64,000 bases of DNA from Paraphysomonas bandaiensis. Its lineage: Eukaryota; Chrysophyceae. The notes under the pieces were generated by a model. That model was given only the letters and a program-made list of their open reading frames with translations, was not told the origin of the DNA and did no database searches. The stretch covers positions 1-64,000 of the forward strand of contig CBFFRP010000041.1 in the NCBI GenBank assembly GCA_965644295.1, given 5' to 3'. Shown piece by piece: positions 1-12,020 of this stretch. Position numbers and translations under genes: made by a program. Each line of letters begins with the position of its first letter. The stretch's first letter is position 1.

Positions 1-837
1 TCTCAACTGCTGCTCATCTAAACGATAATGGACACTCGACCAATCAGCATTGAGAATAGGGAAAGCATTGGTTCAGTATTCGCTTCCTGTATTTATACAG
101 TGTAGGGTACAGTATACTGATACTGTATACCTACGAGTGATATAGACGCATACATACAATAGAGGAATACTGCAAATATATCATATACAGTGTATACGGT
201 ATACAGTGCGGTTGCTGAGAGGAGATGCAGCTCGCTCCTAACTGCCATCTTAATGTGATTGCAGCACACATACCGAACATACTTGTAAGCGAGCAGATTA
301 TCGTGAAAATTGAACAATATGTCCAGAGATGCATTACCATTGTACTCGCTAACGACCACTGCTTCTTCAATTGCCGATATAGAGTACGAGGCGATATAGT
401 ATATTGACTGTGCAGCATCAGTACGAGTGTCCACACAGTGTGATGATCGAATGGAAGGTACCGTAAAATCATGTAATCAGTACATACAGTCATGACAGGT
501 GATATACAGGTCCTTCTTCCAGACAGAGGCGGTCTATGGCAACCCTTAGCCACCAGTAATTGGAAATGGATATATGAACCACACAGAGGCATATAATAAC
601 GGTAAAGAAGCCGCAGACACATCCACTGATTGCAGGAAAAGCACGTGTACACTGTTTACGTACTATAGGTGATTGTAGAAGCTACATATGTGCATTTACA
701 GGCCACTGGTTGAATATAGAGCCATGTACACATATATACCATATATTAGGGTAAGGATACAACATATATATATATTCTGTAGAAGGGTCACAACCTATAC
801 ATATATGTGTGGGTGAAAGAGAGAAACTAGGTTAGTA
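1..837. other. Intergenic, no supported gene
   Basis: No reading frame here resembles a known protein and none could be joined by plausible splicing. The stretch is AT-rich and contains many short palindromic words of the ACTGTA/TACAGT type (for example around 95-130 and 185-210), also common in other intergenic regions of this window. Confidence 0.5.
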
Positions 838-839
838 TG

Positions 840-1064
840 TACGCATATATATGTATACATCCAAACTGTAATAATAATAACTCTTCAAAAGAATTATATA
901 TCACAGCCCAGCATATAAAATAGAAGATAGTGCTGATGATTATAAACCTGCTTTAAACCTGCACAGGTTTACACTTCAAAAGAATTATATATCACAGCCC
1001 AGCATATAAAATAGAAGATAGTGCTGATGATTATAAACCTGCTTTAAACCTGCACAGGTTTACA
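840..1064. repeat. Left direct repeat of retroelement remnant, partly duplicated in tandem
   Basis: Positions 840-972 are repeated almost exactly at 2171-2304. A second tandem copy of the inner ~91 bp follows directly at 974-1064. The unit ends in an inverted repeat with 8-bp arms (TAAACCTG ... CAGGTTTA, 2-base spacer). The two repeats bracket an integrase remnant, so they may be LTR fragments or the ends of a non-autonomous element. No full LTR with TG...CA ends could be defined. Confidence 0.75.
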
Positions 1065-1096
1065 CTACCCTCTCTCTCCTTCTCCTCCTTTCCCGT

Positions 1097-2170
1097 CTAC
1101 TCCTGGGTTGGGCCATCCACAGCGAGGATTTCGGGGTGGTGCTTGGTGATCGTATCATCTACGAGAATCATGCTGGATTCATCGAATTCCCATTGACGGC
1201 CCCACGCATAAACCATGTAATTATCAAAGCCATATAATTGCTTGTTGAGGTCAAATCGAACGGTAATTTTCTTGCGACTCCCGCCCTTGTGGTACCAACG
1301 GAGGTAGGTAAAAGGAACAACATAGCTGGAAGTTTCCCAGTCTGGAAGCTGTAGGGATTCATAGAAAAGGTCCCCAAAGAATCTCAAATCCACATATACT
1401 GTATCTCCCGGTGATACTGAGGTAATGTTTTCCTTGCGCTTGTCGCGTATGAATCTTGTGGCCATATCCGTGTCCAAGGATAGGTGAAAAAGGAAAGGCT
1501 TACTCTGGCAGAAGTCATAGTACGCCTCACATAGGATATCAGGGGTATACGGAATATCAAGAACTTCTCCATCAGCATACTTAACCTTGAAAGTCATCGA
1601 AGTCCTCTTTCTGCAGTCTCCCTTGTAGCCAAGAATCTTATCGACCATGAACTGCTCCTGATCTCGCATTGCAGCATTGAAAGCCTCCTCTGCCGAACCA
1701 TAGAATAGCTCAAGATCCTCAACCGAAAACTTTTTTATTGCTCCACTTATCAGATTCCTACAATCCACATCGTTTTTGTATTGATGGACAACTTGCATTG
1801 GACCCTTATGACGACACGCCAGTTTAGGATGTGGTTTTGGACCAGCATCAAACAAGACAAAATCTCCTGGCGCATACATATTTTGGGGCATAAGTCTCGC
1901 TTGACTCGCTCTTTCTTCAACCAACTGATCTTGAAATTTCTTCGAAGCCTCTCGGAGCACTGTTAGATTCTCATTTAGCTGTTTTAGCAGCATGTGGGAC
2001 GGTTCACCCTCACAATCTTTCAAAAGATCCTTATATACCGCGTCCACGGATCCAAATACAAGCTCAAACGGCGTAAATCCAGTCTCTGAGGATACATGAT
2101 CATTGAGAATGTATTGTACGGAAGGAATCTTTGTAACACCATCGAAAATATCTCGGATCCTTGTGTCAAA
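1097..2170 (-). mobile_element. Ty3/gypsy retrotransposon integrase C-terminus with chromodomain, truncated
   Basis: An open frame of about 357 codons ends in TAG at 1097-1099 and has no start of its own. It enters the flanking repeat at 2170/2171. The first part (SSETGFTPFELVFG) is the end of an integrase core. A GPY/F-like module follows (DFVLFDAGPKPHPKLACRHKG), then a chromodomain-like block (MVDKILGYKG ... FKVKYADGEVLDIPYTP), then a ~140-residue C-terminal extension ending near HHPEIL. Gag, protease, reverse transcriptase, RNase H and the integrase catalytic core are missing, so this is a dead fragment, though its frame is still intact. Family assignment rests on motif recognition only. 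Confidence 0.85.
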
Positions 2171-2304
2171 TACGCATATATATGTATACATCCAAACTGT
2201 AATAATAATAACTCTTCAAAAGAATTATATATCACAGCCCAGCATATAAAATAGAAGATAGTGCTGATGATTATAAACCTGCTTTAAACCTGCACAGGTT
2301 TACA
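2171..2304. repeat. Right direct repeat of retroelement remnant
   Basis: Near-exact copy of 840-972, in the same orientation, abutting the truncated integrase frame. It ends with the same TAAACCTG/CAGGTTTA inverted repeat (2287-2304). Confidence 0.75.
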
Positions 2305-3151
2305 GTATGGTATGGAGCAAGTATCTTGTACAGTCAGAATGTTTCAGCTGTGAAGCATCCAGCAAACTGCAAATCTTTTCAAGATGCGATTTGGTTTCCA
2401 AACCAGTCGTTTTCAGTATGTAGTTTGGTGTGTGAGAGGTTGTAGCGTGTTGTTGTCACACTTGTGCATAATAATTCATAGTTATATTATTAAACTAAGT
2501 GATGCTGATAGACCCCCCCCCAGAGTACAAGGTTTCATCAATGTTTCTGAAGGCGACTGAAGGACATCTATGGAGATTGTGTTGAGAAAGAATGGTGTAC
2601 AAAAGCCTACTTGAGCATTGGAGAGAGCGATGGAGTCCTGCCCATGCTGTTATATCTTACTATATTACTGCTCTTTAGCTTTGTGTTCGCCTGATCTATG
2701 TTGTATTGATTTTAATTCACCTTCTATGACCTCATGCTTCTGTAATTCGTAGCTATGTAGCTATATGCGAGTACAATTCATGACTAGGTTTAATACTATA
2801 ATTGGCTAGGTTGAGTCATTTATTGCTTTGACTAGGTTATTACACCAATTTTGGAGTGACTAGGAAAGTCCACCAAATTGACTAGGTTGAATAATATATC
2901 CCAAATATTAGAAGGAAGAAAGTATCAGGATTGTGGGCAAGCTATGCAACACGATCACACATTTTGAGCTGGGCAATGGTGACTTGAACTCAATAAAAAC
3001 TGTAAAATTCGTGGTTAGTACTTAGCAAGATTTTTGGTATGCTAACAAAGAGGAAAAAAGAATGACATTGGAATCAATTATTTGATATTAGATGTTAGTT
3101 TTACTAGTACGAGCTACGCGAGTTCTGAGAGAGTATAACCGATTTAGCGTA
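2305..3151. other. Intergenic with a dispersed repeat fragment
   Basis: No gene seen. It contains a C-homopolymer (about 2513-2521) and several spaced GACTAGGTT words. Positions 2838-2909 resemble 24247-24310 (shared ACACCAATTTTGG, CTAGGAAA, ACTAGGT and ATAATATATCCCAA blocks in the same order and orientation), so it holds a decayed dispersed repeat. The rest is downstream of the nucleoporin gene. Confidence 0.5.
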
Positions 3152-6100
3152 TTACTTTTTTTCTTCGCTTGACTTTGCAGCCTATATAACACAAAATTAT
3201 TCGATCAAGGTGCGGTGCGCACACAAAAAAAATACCTTCGTTTGCGCTCCTTGTGTGCTCTCCTCACTATCGTCTGATGTCAAAGCTCGCTTCCTGGTGG
3301 TTGTAGGAGCGACAGCAGGTACAGCGCCAGCCAGAGGAGCAGTAGCAGCAGAGTTCCCGCCCCCTCCGCTAAACCGGGCGAACCTTATCAACCGCCGCTG
3401 CTCCGGAGTAAGCTCAGCCTGTAGTGTGAAATTAACACAATTAATATATATCTTATCACTCTACCATTGTTTTTATAGGAATTGAACCGATGGATTCATT
3501 TTGCTGTTCTTTCGGTTCATCAGCTTTCGGTTCATCTGCTTTCGGTTCATCTGCTTTTGGTTCCTCAGCTTTTGGTTCACCACCTTTTGGTTCATCGGTG
3601 CTTGCATCCACAGTGGTCTCCGGCTCATCGACCTCCACTGTTTCTCCCTCGTTCTCTGTCTGCTTCTGCTGTGCATCAGCTGGAGTGTCTTCAACTGGGG
3701 AAGTTGAGGTGGTACTTTGAGGAAGTGCTCTTACTGGCTGCCCAGCTTGAGACAGAGGAGCTCCCGATGACGGGGCCTGGTTGGCAGCAGCACTTTTGAA
3801 GAGTGACCCACCAAACCCTTTGAAGGGCGCAGCCCCAGATCCTGAGCTACTCGGTGCGGGAGTGGGGATAGGCAGTGGCTTACTCACGCCGGACCCGAAT
3901 TGAATAGTAACTTTGGCGGATGAGGGTGAGGGCGGGCGTAGGTTAAGAAATGGAGACTGCGGAGGAGTAGGATGTGGAGTGGCATCTGATGCCTTCACAG
4001 CCTCCTCACCAACATCCTGCTCTGAGATAGGTTCATCCACTCCCTTTGTAGCAGAAGAAGTTGACTCTTGATTAGTTTCTTGTGATGCCTTTTCTTGGGA
4101 GCCCTCACTACCTGTAACTTTTCCAATAAACGGGGAGCTGAAGGACGGCTTCGAAACTGTTTTGGGCGCAAAGGCGGCCGCAAATGCGTTCAGTGCTGTG
4201 TTTGATCCTACGCCTTCACTACTTGATGGAGACGTTTTCTGCGGCTTGAATTGGAAAATGCTACCAGATTTTGGTTTCAGTCCCAGGAAAGTGGACGAAC
4301 TTTGGCTTGGAACCTGGAAAGCGGGTTTCGGAGCAAATGTCTGCATTGGTTTAGAGGTTTCTTCGTCGCCAGGGCCCTTCGAAATCTGGGCTGTATCTGC
4401 AGCACTAGAAGTCACTTCAGAATCGCCACCACCTGTCTCCGTCGCAGCTAACTCTGTAGATTCTGCCATGTCCGCGACAGCCGGTACCTCCACATCTTCC
4501 TGCTGCTCTTCGACAGCAGCGGGCTGTTCTTCTCCAGCCATTTCCTCAGTCCCACCTTCAAGAGTCGCATCACTAGACTCCATGGGCTCCGAAGGCGGCA
4601 CCTCCTCTTTCTCATCACTGACCGCTACTTGCTCAGCAGAATCGGGTTCAACAGGTTCTGCAACAGTTCGGACAGACTCTGCAGAGGTAGAGGCAGGCTG
4701 AGCAGCTGATGGTTCACTCTTGACGTGTTGGAACCTGCAATTATCGCCATTCCTACATCCGGCGGGGGTATTGAAGAAGTGACATGGGGCAGCGGAAACA
4801 GCGGGAGCCGCAGGTGCTGCTGTGGTAGGCGGTGCAGGGGATGGACGAGACTTTTTGGTTGCAGGGGCATCACTATCATCCTGTGCACTACGAGCAACAC
4901 CAGCAGAAGCTGCATTTGCTTTCTTCGAAGCCATACGGCGAAGCAGATCATCACGCATGCTCTTAAGTGATGCGGGATCCACTGCACCCTCGGTGCCAGT
5001 CGGTGCTGGGGTTGCGGCCCCAGACGGTTCCTCTGGGGATGATGTTGCAGGACCTGAAGGTGCAGGTTCCTCCTTTTCTGGAGCAGGCTTTGGCGGGCGA
5101 GTAGATGTTGCTGCAACAGCTTTTGCAGCTGCACTCTCCTTTGCAGCCTTAAGTGCCTCCGCAGCGGCGGCATCAGCTGCATTCTTTTCGTTCTTGAGCT
5201 TTTCACATTCCTCTTGTAGCTCACTAATCCTTCCCGTTAAGCGAGTAATTTGAGTCCTTTGTTCTCTGTTCTGCCTGTTGAACTCCCTCAACCGTGTTCG
5301 AAGATTCTCGCTGTTCTTCTCCATGACCTCGGCAGTGGACATCATTGAAGCTGTTTCGGTGTTTTTCTCGGCGAGTTCAGCCTCCACCGCCTCCAGTCTA
5401 GTTTTTGTGGTTTCCAGGTTAGTGCGGAGCTCTTCCACATTCGCTTCTGCTTTCGCTAGGCTCTCTTTCAGCTCACGATGCTCCTCGGGATCAACATCAT
5501 TGTACCTGGATACGAGTTGGTGAAGACGATCCTTCCAATAGGTGGCATCGGTTGTCAGGGCAACTTTTTCAGCTTCAAGAGTATGCACAGTGGCTTCCAG
5601 GCGAACTATGTTTTCCTTCAGAGGGGCAATTTCAGATTTCGTTGCTTCCAATTGTGCCTGCATACTAGCCTTTTCAGTTTTAAGATCATTGTTTTCAGCT
5701 CTGAGATGAGAGTTACTCTCTCGCACAACATTCAGTTGAGTTATTTCGTTCATGAGCCTAGTGAACTCTTCCTCACTGCGAGCATTTTGAGACCTCGACT
5801 CTATTTCCTTTTTCAATTCGGAGCGAGCTTCATCCAAAGCCTTTTGTGTTGCGGAGCACTCTGCAATCCTCCTGCACAATTTATGAGCACAAAATTCACA
5901 TATTTAGTCATATTGCATACCTGTTCTTCTCAGTCTCCGTAAGAGACAATCGGGCCTCAAGCATATCTCTCTCACGTTTCATGTACCGAACAACTTCCCT
6001 GAGCTCCGCCGCAGCCTGTCGTAAATCGATCAGCTCGTCCGTCGATGAAGCTTGCTCTCCATCTTGGACAGACTCGGGGTTCTCCTCTACTAGGGCATCA

Positions 6101-9100
6101 ACTCGCTCGTTCTGCATACGAGACAATTGACTTGACATAGACTGAATCTGGCTATGCAGCAAGTCGTTTGTGTGTCGCAACGCGGCCATATCTTCGTTAT
6201 TGCTATCGAGTTGATTCTTAGTACGCCCTCTCTCCTCGTCCAAGGCTCGCTCCGCAGCAATAACCTTGGCAGAGAGATCAGCTACTCTTTCCTGTGCGTC
6301 CGCCAGGTCCGTTTGAAGAGTCTCCAATCTACTCTCCGCCTTGCGCAGACTAGCAGCCGCCTGAGCATGCAGCTGCAATTCCCTCTCATAGTTGGCAGCA
6401 GCCTCCTTCGCCGCAGCTTCAAAGACACTAGTATCTGCCTTGAGGGCAGTCATTTGCTCCATTGCCCGAGTTTCTGCGGCTTTCGCTAGTTCACACTCCT
6501 CCCGTAGATGCGCCACCTCTTCCTCATGCTTCTTTGCCGCGGCCGCAGCAGCTTCCCTTACCGAGTCCGCCTCCTTTACACTTTCGATTAGGCTCTGTCT
6601 ACGCTCAACAAGTTCTTGCTTGCTCGCCTCAAGGTCTTTTCTCAATGCGGCAACTTCCTCTTCCAAGGAGGAGCGAGCGGCAGCGGATCGCTCCCGCAGC
6701 TCCTTCAGTGCACTCTCTGTAGAGGCACTAATCTTACGAAACTGCTCCGCATGTGATTCAGCAGCCTGCAGCTGATTCTTCAAAGAATCAATTTCAGCAT
6801 GTGCTTTTTCAAGCTCAACTTCTCTCTGGGCATTCTCTGCAGCCAATATGGAGTCTGATGTCTGGGCACCTTGAATAGATGACAGTCTATCCTGGGCAAT
6901 TGTTAATTGTCTTTCGAGCACAGCTGCACGGTCCTGTGCAGATTTCGATATTCCTTGCTCTCTCAAAAGATCCTCTCGCAAAGAAGTATTGTCGGCAGTA
7001 CGTTGCTCAATCGTGCCCCGGGCAATACGTAGCTCCTCCTCTAGCGTCTGCATCTTCTGCTCATGCATGAGAGTAGTTTCACTGTGTTCACGACGAACCC
7101 GATCCAGAGTCTTATTGAGACCCTCTACTTCGCTTTCCAAGGCTTCCCGCTCCTCTTGCACACGACTGGCAAGACTCGCCTCGATACGGTACACGGACTC
7201 AGAGAGCGCAGATTGCCGTTTCAGTTCTTCACGAAGATCACCTACTTGAGATAACAACCGCTGTTCAGCAGATCGACAGACTTCCGCCTCGACTTGGGCC
7301 GTCCTCGCACTCTCTGAGGCAGCACGGAGTTGGTCCTTCAGTTGAAAAATGGTTTCCTCACGAGCACGCACTTCTCGCTGTTGTGACATGAGCAAACCCT
7401 CCATTTCTGACCTCCTCGACGTAGCAGTTTCGTACGACTGCTGCGCAGCTTTTAGTGCAGACTCCAGGGTGCCTACACGATGCTCATGAAACCTAGCCTC
7501 GGACGTAGCCTGCGCTAACTGCGCCCGCACAGAAGACAATTCTTCGCGAGATTTGTCGACAGCATCACTGAGAGATTGTTCGATATGTTCCAGGCGACAC
7601 AGGCGATCCTTTAGTCTGCTATTTGCTTCCTCTGCCTGTTAACAGTGTTGAACAATTAAAATTAATCGTTATAAGGTGCTCGTACCTCAGCTAGCTTCAT
7701 CTGTAGTGCCTCAGTGGCTTTCGATGAAGCATATCCACCCCCTGCTGCTGGAGAGGTGGGTGTGTTGGTGATGGCTTTACCTTGTGCCTCGGAAACTCCA
7801 TCTACTTCCTCCACCATCGCTCGATAAATATCCCGTTGCTGCACGAGGCTCGCCACCATGTCTTCCATACGCTGCCTAGACTCACGCATTTGCGCTAGCT
7901 CCTCCAAAGTGGTGGCTAGAGTCTCCTGAAGATCTTCGTCTTTTTCCACAACAGATACTTCGCGACTAGATGATGATACCTGTTCTGCTGACAAGGTACG
8001 TATGACCTTAACCAGCTGCATATTACGGGTCTGTAGCTCTTCGATATCGTCGAATGTGACCAGATACTCCGATATGACACCATCAGCTGCCCCCTCACCA
8101 GTACCCTTGCGAGGCGTACTACTCATCCCCATGCTACGCTTCAGAAGGTGTTGTATTTGTTTCCCTAAGTCCTTGTTCTGAGCCTCCAGCGCAGTGGCTT
8201 CCGCTACGGCCTCCCGTCGCTCCTTCTCTGCCTCCTCTAACTTTAGTCGCAAAGTCCCACTCTCTGATATCAGGGAATCTAACTTCTTTGTCAGCTGGGC
8301 ATGCGATTCAAGTACCCGCATATGGTCCTTGCGCTGGGCAGCAATAAGAGGGGCCTTGTTCTCCACATCTTTCAAGATACGATCAAGGTACAACTCAAGT
8401 TCCCGCCTCCGGGATCGTTCACCAACAGCCTCCCTTTCAGCTTTCACAACTCGGTCATACATTTCAGTGATGCCGAGTGACTCGAATTCAGGAGGAACGA
8501 CAGCTACTTCCCTGCCAGGGCTCTGCTGCTGTTGGGTTTGCTCCTGCTGTAGCCGTGCCCCTTCCAGTTCACTGCGCAAGGCCTCCTCCCGCTGTCTGGA
8601 CTCTTCTTGGTGCTTTGCAAGGGCCTCGGTGGCCCGATCAACTTGCTCCGCCAGACGTGCTTTGAACTGTGCAGCCTGCTTTCCATGGCTCTCTTTCCAC
8701 GCCCTACAGCTGTCCTCCAGTTCGTCGATCTTCTTCAGTGCATCATCCAGATGACTCTTGTAGAGCTCCGCCAGTCGTCGTTGTGCACCTACCTCTGCTA
8801 CAAAGTCTGCCTGCTGTTTTCCTGTGGCCTCTTGCAAATTCTTTACCTCCTCCATGAGCTCAGAAATTTTCTCTTCCTGTAGAGTGGCGCGATCTTTCAG
8901 TTGATCCACTTGCTGAAGTCGGTCCGTACTCTCGTTTGTCTTCTGTGCCAGTAAAGCCTCCAGCTCTTGTGTCTCCCCAGAAGACTTTTGCCGTACTTCA
9001 TATAGTTCTTTTGTGCGTGAGTCAAGCTCTGACTCAAGCCATGCCACACGTGACTCTAGCGCCCCCTTTTCTCGTGAGCACTTCGCAAGGTCGAACTGAA

Positions 9101-9654
9101 CTGGTAGCAGCTGTCCTTCAGCCTCCGTCAGAGAGTTCTGGACTTCGCGCAGTCGCCCTTGCAGTGTAGAGAGCTGGTCCGCTTGCATCTTGATATCATC
9201 TCGTAGCCTAAACAAAATAAGAACCAGTGAAAAATGTGGTCGTAATCTCCTACCTGTCTGATTCCTCACATTTCCGTCGATACTGGTCATTTAACTTCTC
9301 CATTGATTGTTCCAGAGATTTATATTTCGCATCCCTCTAAATAATCAATTAAATACCATTACCAAAACGAGTCTTTAATCAACTCTAAATCTCTTCAACT
9401 CACCTGCTTGATTTCATTCTCATGTTTAGCGACATCTACATGAGAGGAGTCCGCCACACCCCTCAGCTCACTCACCATATCCTCTAGACTCGATACTTTA
9501 CCTATAATCCATATGTTATTTCATACAAGATAAGAGGGGGTGATATGAATGACAGACTTTGAAGGATTCCTCGTTCATTACATACGGATTCATATTCTTT
9601 ACGGAGAGATACATATCTCTGTTCTAATTCATGGAACTGCTGCTCCTCCGCCAT
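3152..9654 (-). CDS. TPR: Nuclear pore basket protein TPR/Mlp with CCCH zinc finger in the tail
   Basis: Scaffold of the nuclear basket, acting in mRNA export and nuclear periphery organisation. Proposed exons: 9558-9654, 9404-9501, 9254-9336, 7686-9207, 5921-7635, 3465-5871, 3236-3418, 3152-3181; frames join to about 2,044 residues (human TPR 2,363, yeast Mlp1 1,875). Residues 1 to ~1430 are almost continuous coiled coil. The block with EMYDRVVKAEREA, ILKDVENKAPLI and VISEYLVTFDDIEELQ closely follows the diagnostic TPR/Mlp region. The tail is low-complexity and holds a CCCH finger (positions 4725-4784, residues ~1535-1554, C-x8-C-x5-C-x3-H), Phe-rich FxFKP/GFGG motifs (3780-4340) and EPKAD repeats (3510-3600). 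It ends in a Lys-rich peptide. The first exon's donor (CAAA|GTCTG) is weak and is the least certain junction. Confidence 0.92.
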
Positions 9655-9850
9655 GATTGCAATACGGATGTAAAGGTATTACAATCACCTCAATGTATAG
9701 AGAAGTTAGTAGATGGAAAAGTGGCAAGTAATGTGAATAAATATAAATACGATGCAAAGAATGGTATGAATAAATTAAATATACCCATTGCAAATATACC
9801 CACACAACTAAAGCCACATATATATACAGTTCACTTCGTAGCAACCAACA
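9655..9850. promoter_or_regulatory. Upstream region of the TPR gene
   Basis: About 200 AT-rich bases between the TPR start codon (9654, minus strand) and a very long microsatellite. The TPR promoter should lie here. No specific element could be assigned. Confidence 0.35.
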
Positions 9851-10370
9851 CACATACATACATACATACATACATACATACATACATACATACATACATA
9901 CATACATACATACATACATACATACATACATACATACATACATACATACATACATACATACATACATACATACATACATACATACATACATACATACATA
10001 CATACATACATACATACATACATACATACATACATACATACATACATACATACATACATACATACATACATACATACATACATACATACATACATACATA
10101 CATACATACATACATACATACATACATACATACATACATACATACATACATACATACATACATACATACATACATACATACATACATACATACATACATA
10201 CATACATACATACATACATACATACATACATACATACATACATACATACATACATACATACATACATACATACATACATACATACATACATACATACATA
10301 CATACATACATACATACATACATACATACATACATACATACATACATACATACATACATACATACATACA

Positions 10371-10404
<34 letters not shown>

Positions 10405-10737
10405 CATACATACATACATACATACATACATACATACATACATACATACATACATACATACATACATACATACATACATACATACATACATACATACATA
10501 CATACATACATACATACATACATACATACATACATACATACATACATACATACATACATACATACATACATACATACATACATACATACATACATACATA
10601 CATACATACATACATACATACATACATACATACATACATACATACATACGTACATACATACATACATACATACATACATACATACATACATACATACGTA
10701 CATACATACATACATACATACATACATACATACATAC
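9848..10737. repeat. Very long (ACAT)n microsatellite, ~890 bp
   Basis: About 220 copies of a CATA/ACAT tetranucleotide with only a few interruptions (near 10401, 10649 and 10697). It is open in all frames on both strands, giving spurious YIHT and YVCM polypeptides that are not genes. It starts about 200 bp upstream of the TPR start codon. Confidence 0.99.
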
Positions 10738-12020
10738 TTAGTAACACTTACTTCTGTTCACACTTAGTAACAACTTAGTAACACTATATATATCCTGCAT
10801 CGTTTGTTTCTACTTATTTAACAAATTAAATCATTTCTACAGACTACAGAATTACGGCTTATATTTCAGCTATTGGAAATTGCTCATTTTAAGCTAGACA
10901 TACATACATACATACATACATACATACATACATACATACATACATACATACATACATACATACAGATACGGCACTGTGTATCGTCTGTAGGTTCTCATAT
11001 CTTGGTCTCCGCTCTAGAGGGAATATTCATGTCAAATGTACAATGGATATCCTGCAGATGAAGGAATGAAATGAAACGGCACAGGCGAACAACAAGAAGT
11101 ATCTAATAGCCTCACTGGTACGATGGCCTACACTACACCACTAACCCCTATTGCTGGACGACCTAGTTCCCGTCTACACAACTGGTAATTTGGTGTATTG
11201 TATAAACGGCGGGAACAAGTACGAACCATGGAGCGTTTGCATATCCAACACGCCGAGATGGATAATAAAGATAGCAGAGCTAAAGGCTAGTGTTTTGAGA
11301 ATGGGTATTCAGTGTATTGATATAGCTAGTATTATCTATTATACAATGTGTTAAATAATTTATGTTGGATACTTGGGGTAATGTAAATGTATGCGGAACA
11401 CAGTACTTACCATTACATTAGCATGTACAATACAACAATATTAATATTTAATATGTATGCGTTCATAATTACAAGAGACAAGAGACCTTGTGCAGTCTAG
11501 TGGGGGAAGACTAAGCCAAACATGCTAGGCCTATAGAATATATACATTCATCAGGCGTAGCTATGACTAGGGCCGAGTAAACTTTGTGAAGGTATTAAAT
11601 TGAAGTGTTAGTCAATATTTTGATTCCCTTATCAATTAGCTGAAGTAATCTAAAGATTTTTTCAGGGATAGGGAAGCAAATATATATTGCAGTACTATTG
11701 TTAGATAGCGTTCCATCAATCTGTTATTTGAATCATATTTTGTTACGAAGTGTACTTTGTATTTAGTGTATTTGTATACATTTCCGCTCGCCCAAGGCCT
11801 AAGACAGAGCTAGATACGAATACAAGAAACAGACAGCATATGTTATGACATGATAGAAAAAACAAATTTCATTACTTAATACAGCCAATGATGCAGAGCC
11901 TAAACAAAATTGACAGGCTAAAATCATTATGCAAGGCTATTCACAATCTTCACCGGAACACAACGTAAGGAAAGCGCTACTAAGAACGCCAGTATTCTGA
12001 ACACCACAAGACCGACAACT
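10738..12020. other. Intergenic with short (ACAT)n tract and a degenerate dispersed repeat
   Basis: A second (ACAT)n tract of about 65 bp lies at 10902-10965. Positions 11650-11730 weakly resemble 27285-27350 (shared TTTCAGGG, AGGGA, ATTGCA and CCATCAAT blocks). No supported gene. The 3' end of the Mo25 gene is at 12021. Confidence 0.5.

Noticed and set aside
93-652. Minus-strand frames of 113 and 173 codons at the left end
   Set aside because: Tyr/Val-rich translation of TACAGT-type repeats, no family resemblance and no coherent splicing.
3482-8882. Many plus-strand frames inside the TPR gene
   Set aside because: They are antisense shadows of a repetitive coiled-coil coding sequence with no recognisable product.
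9629-10767. Long YIHT/YVCM open frames on both strands
   Set aside because: They are translations of the (ACAT)n microsatellite, which has no stop in any frame.
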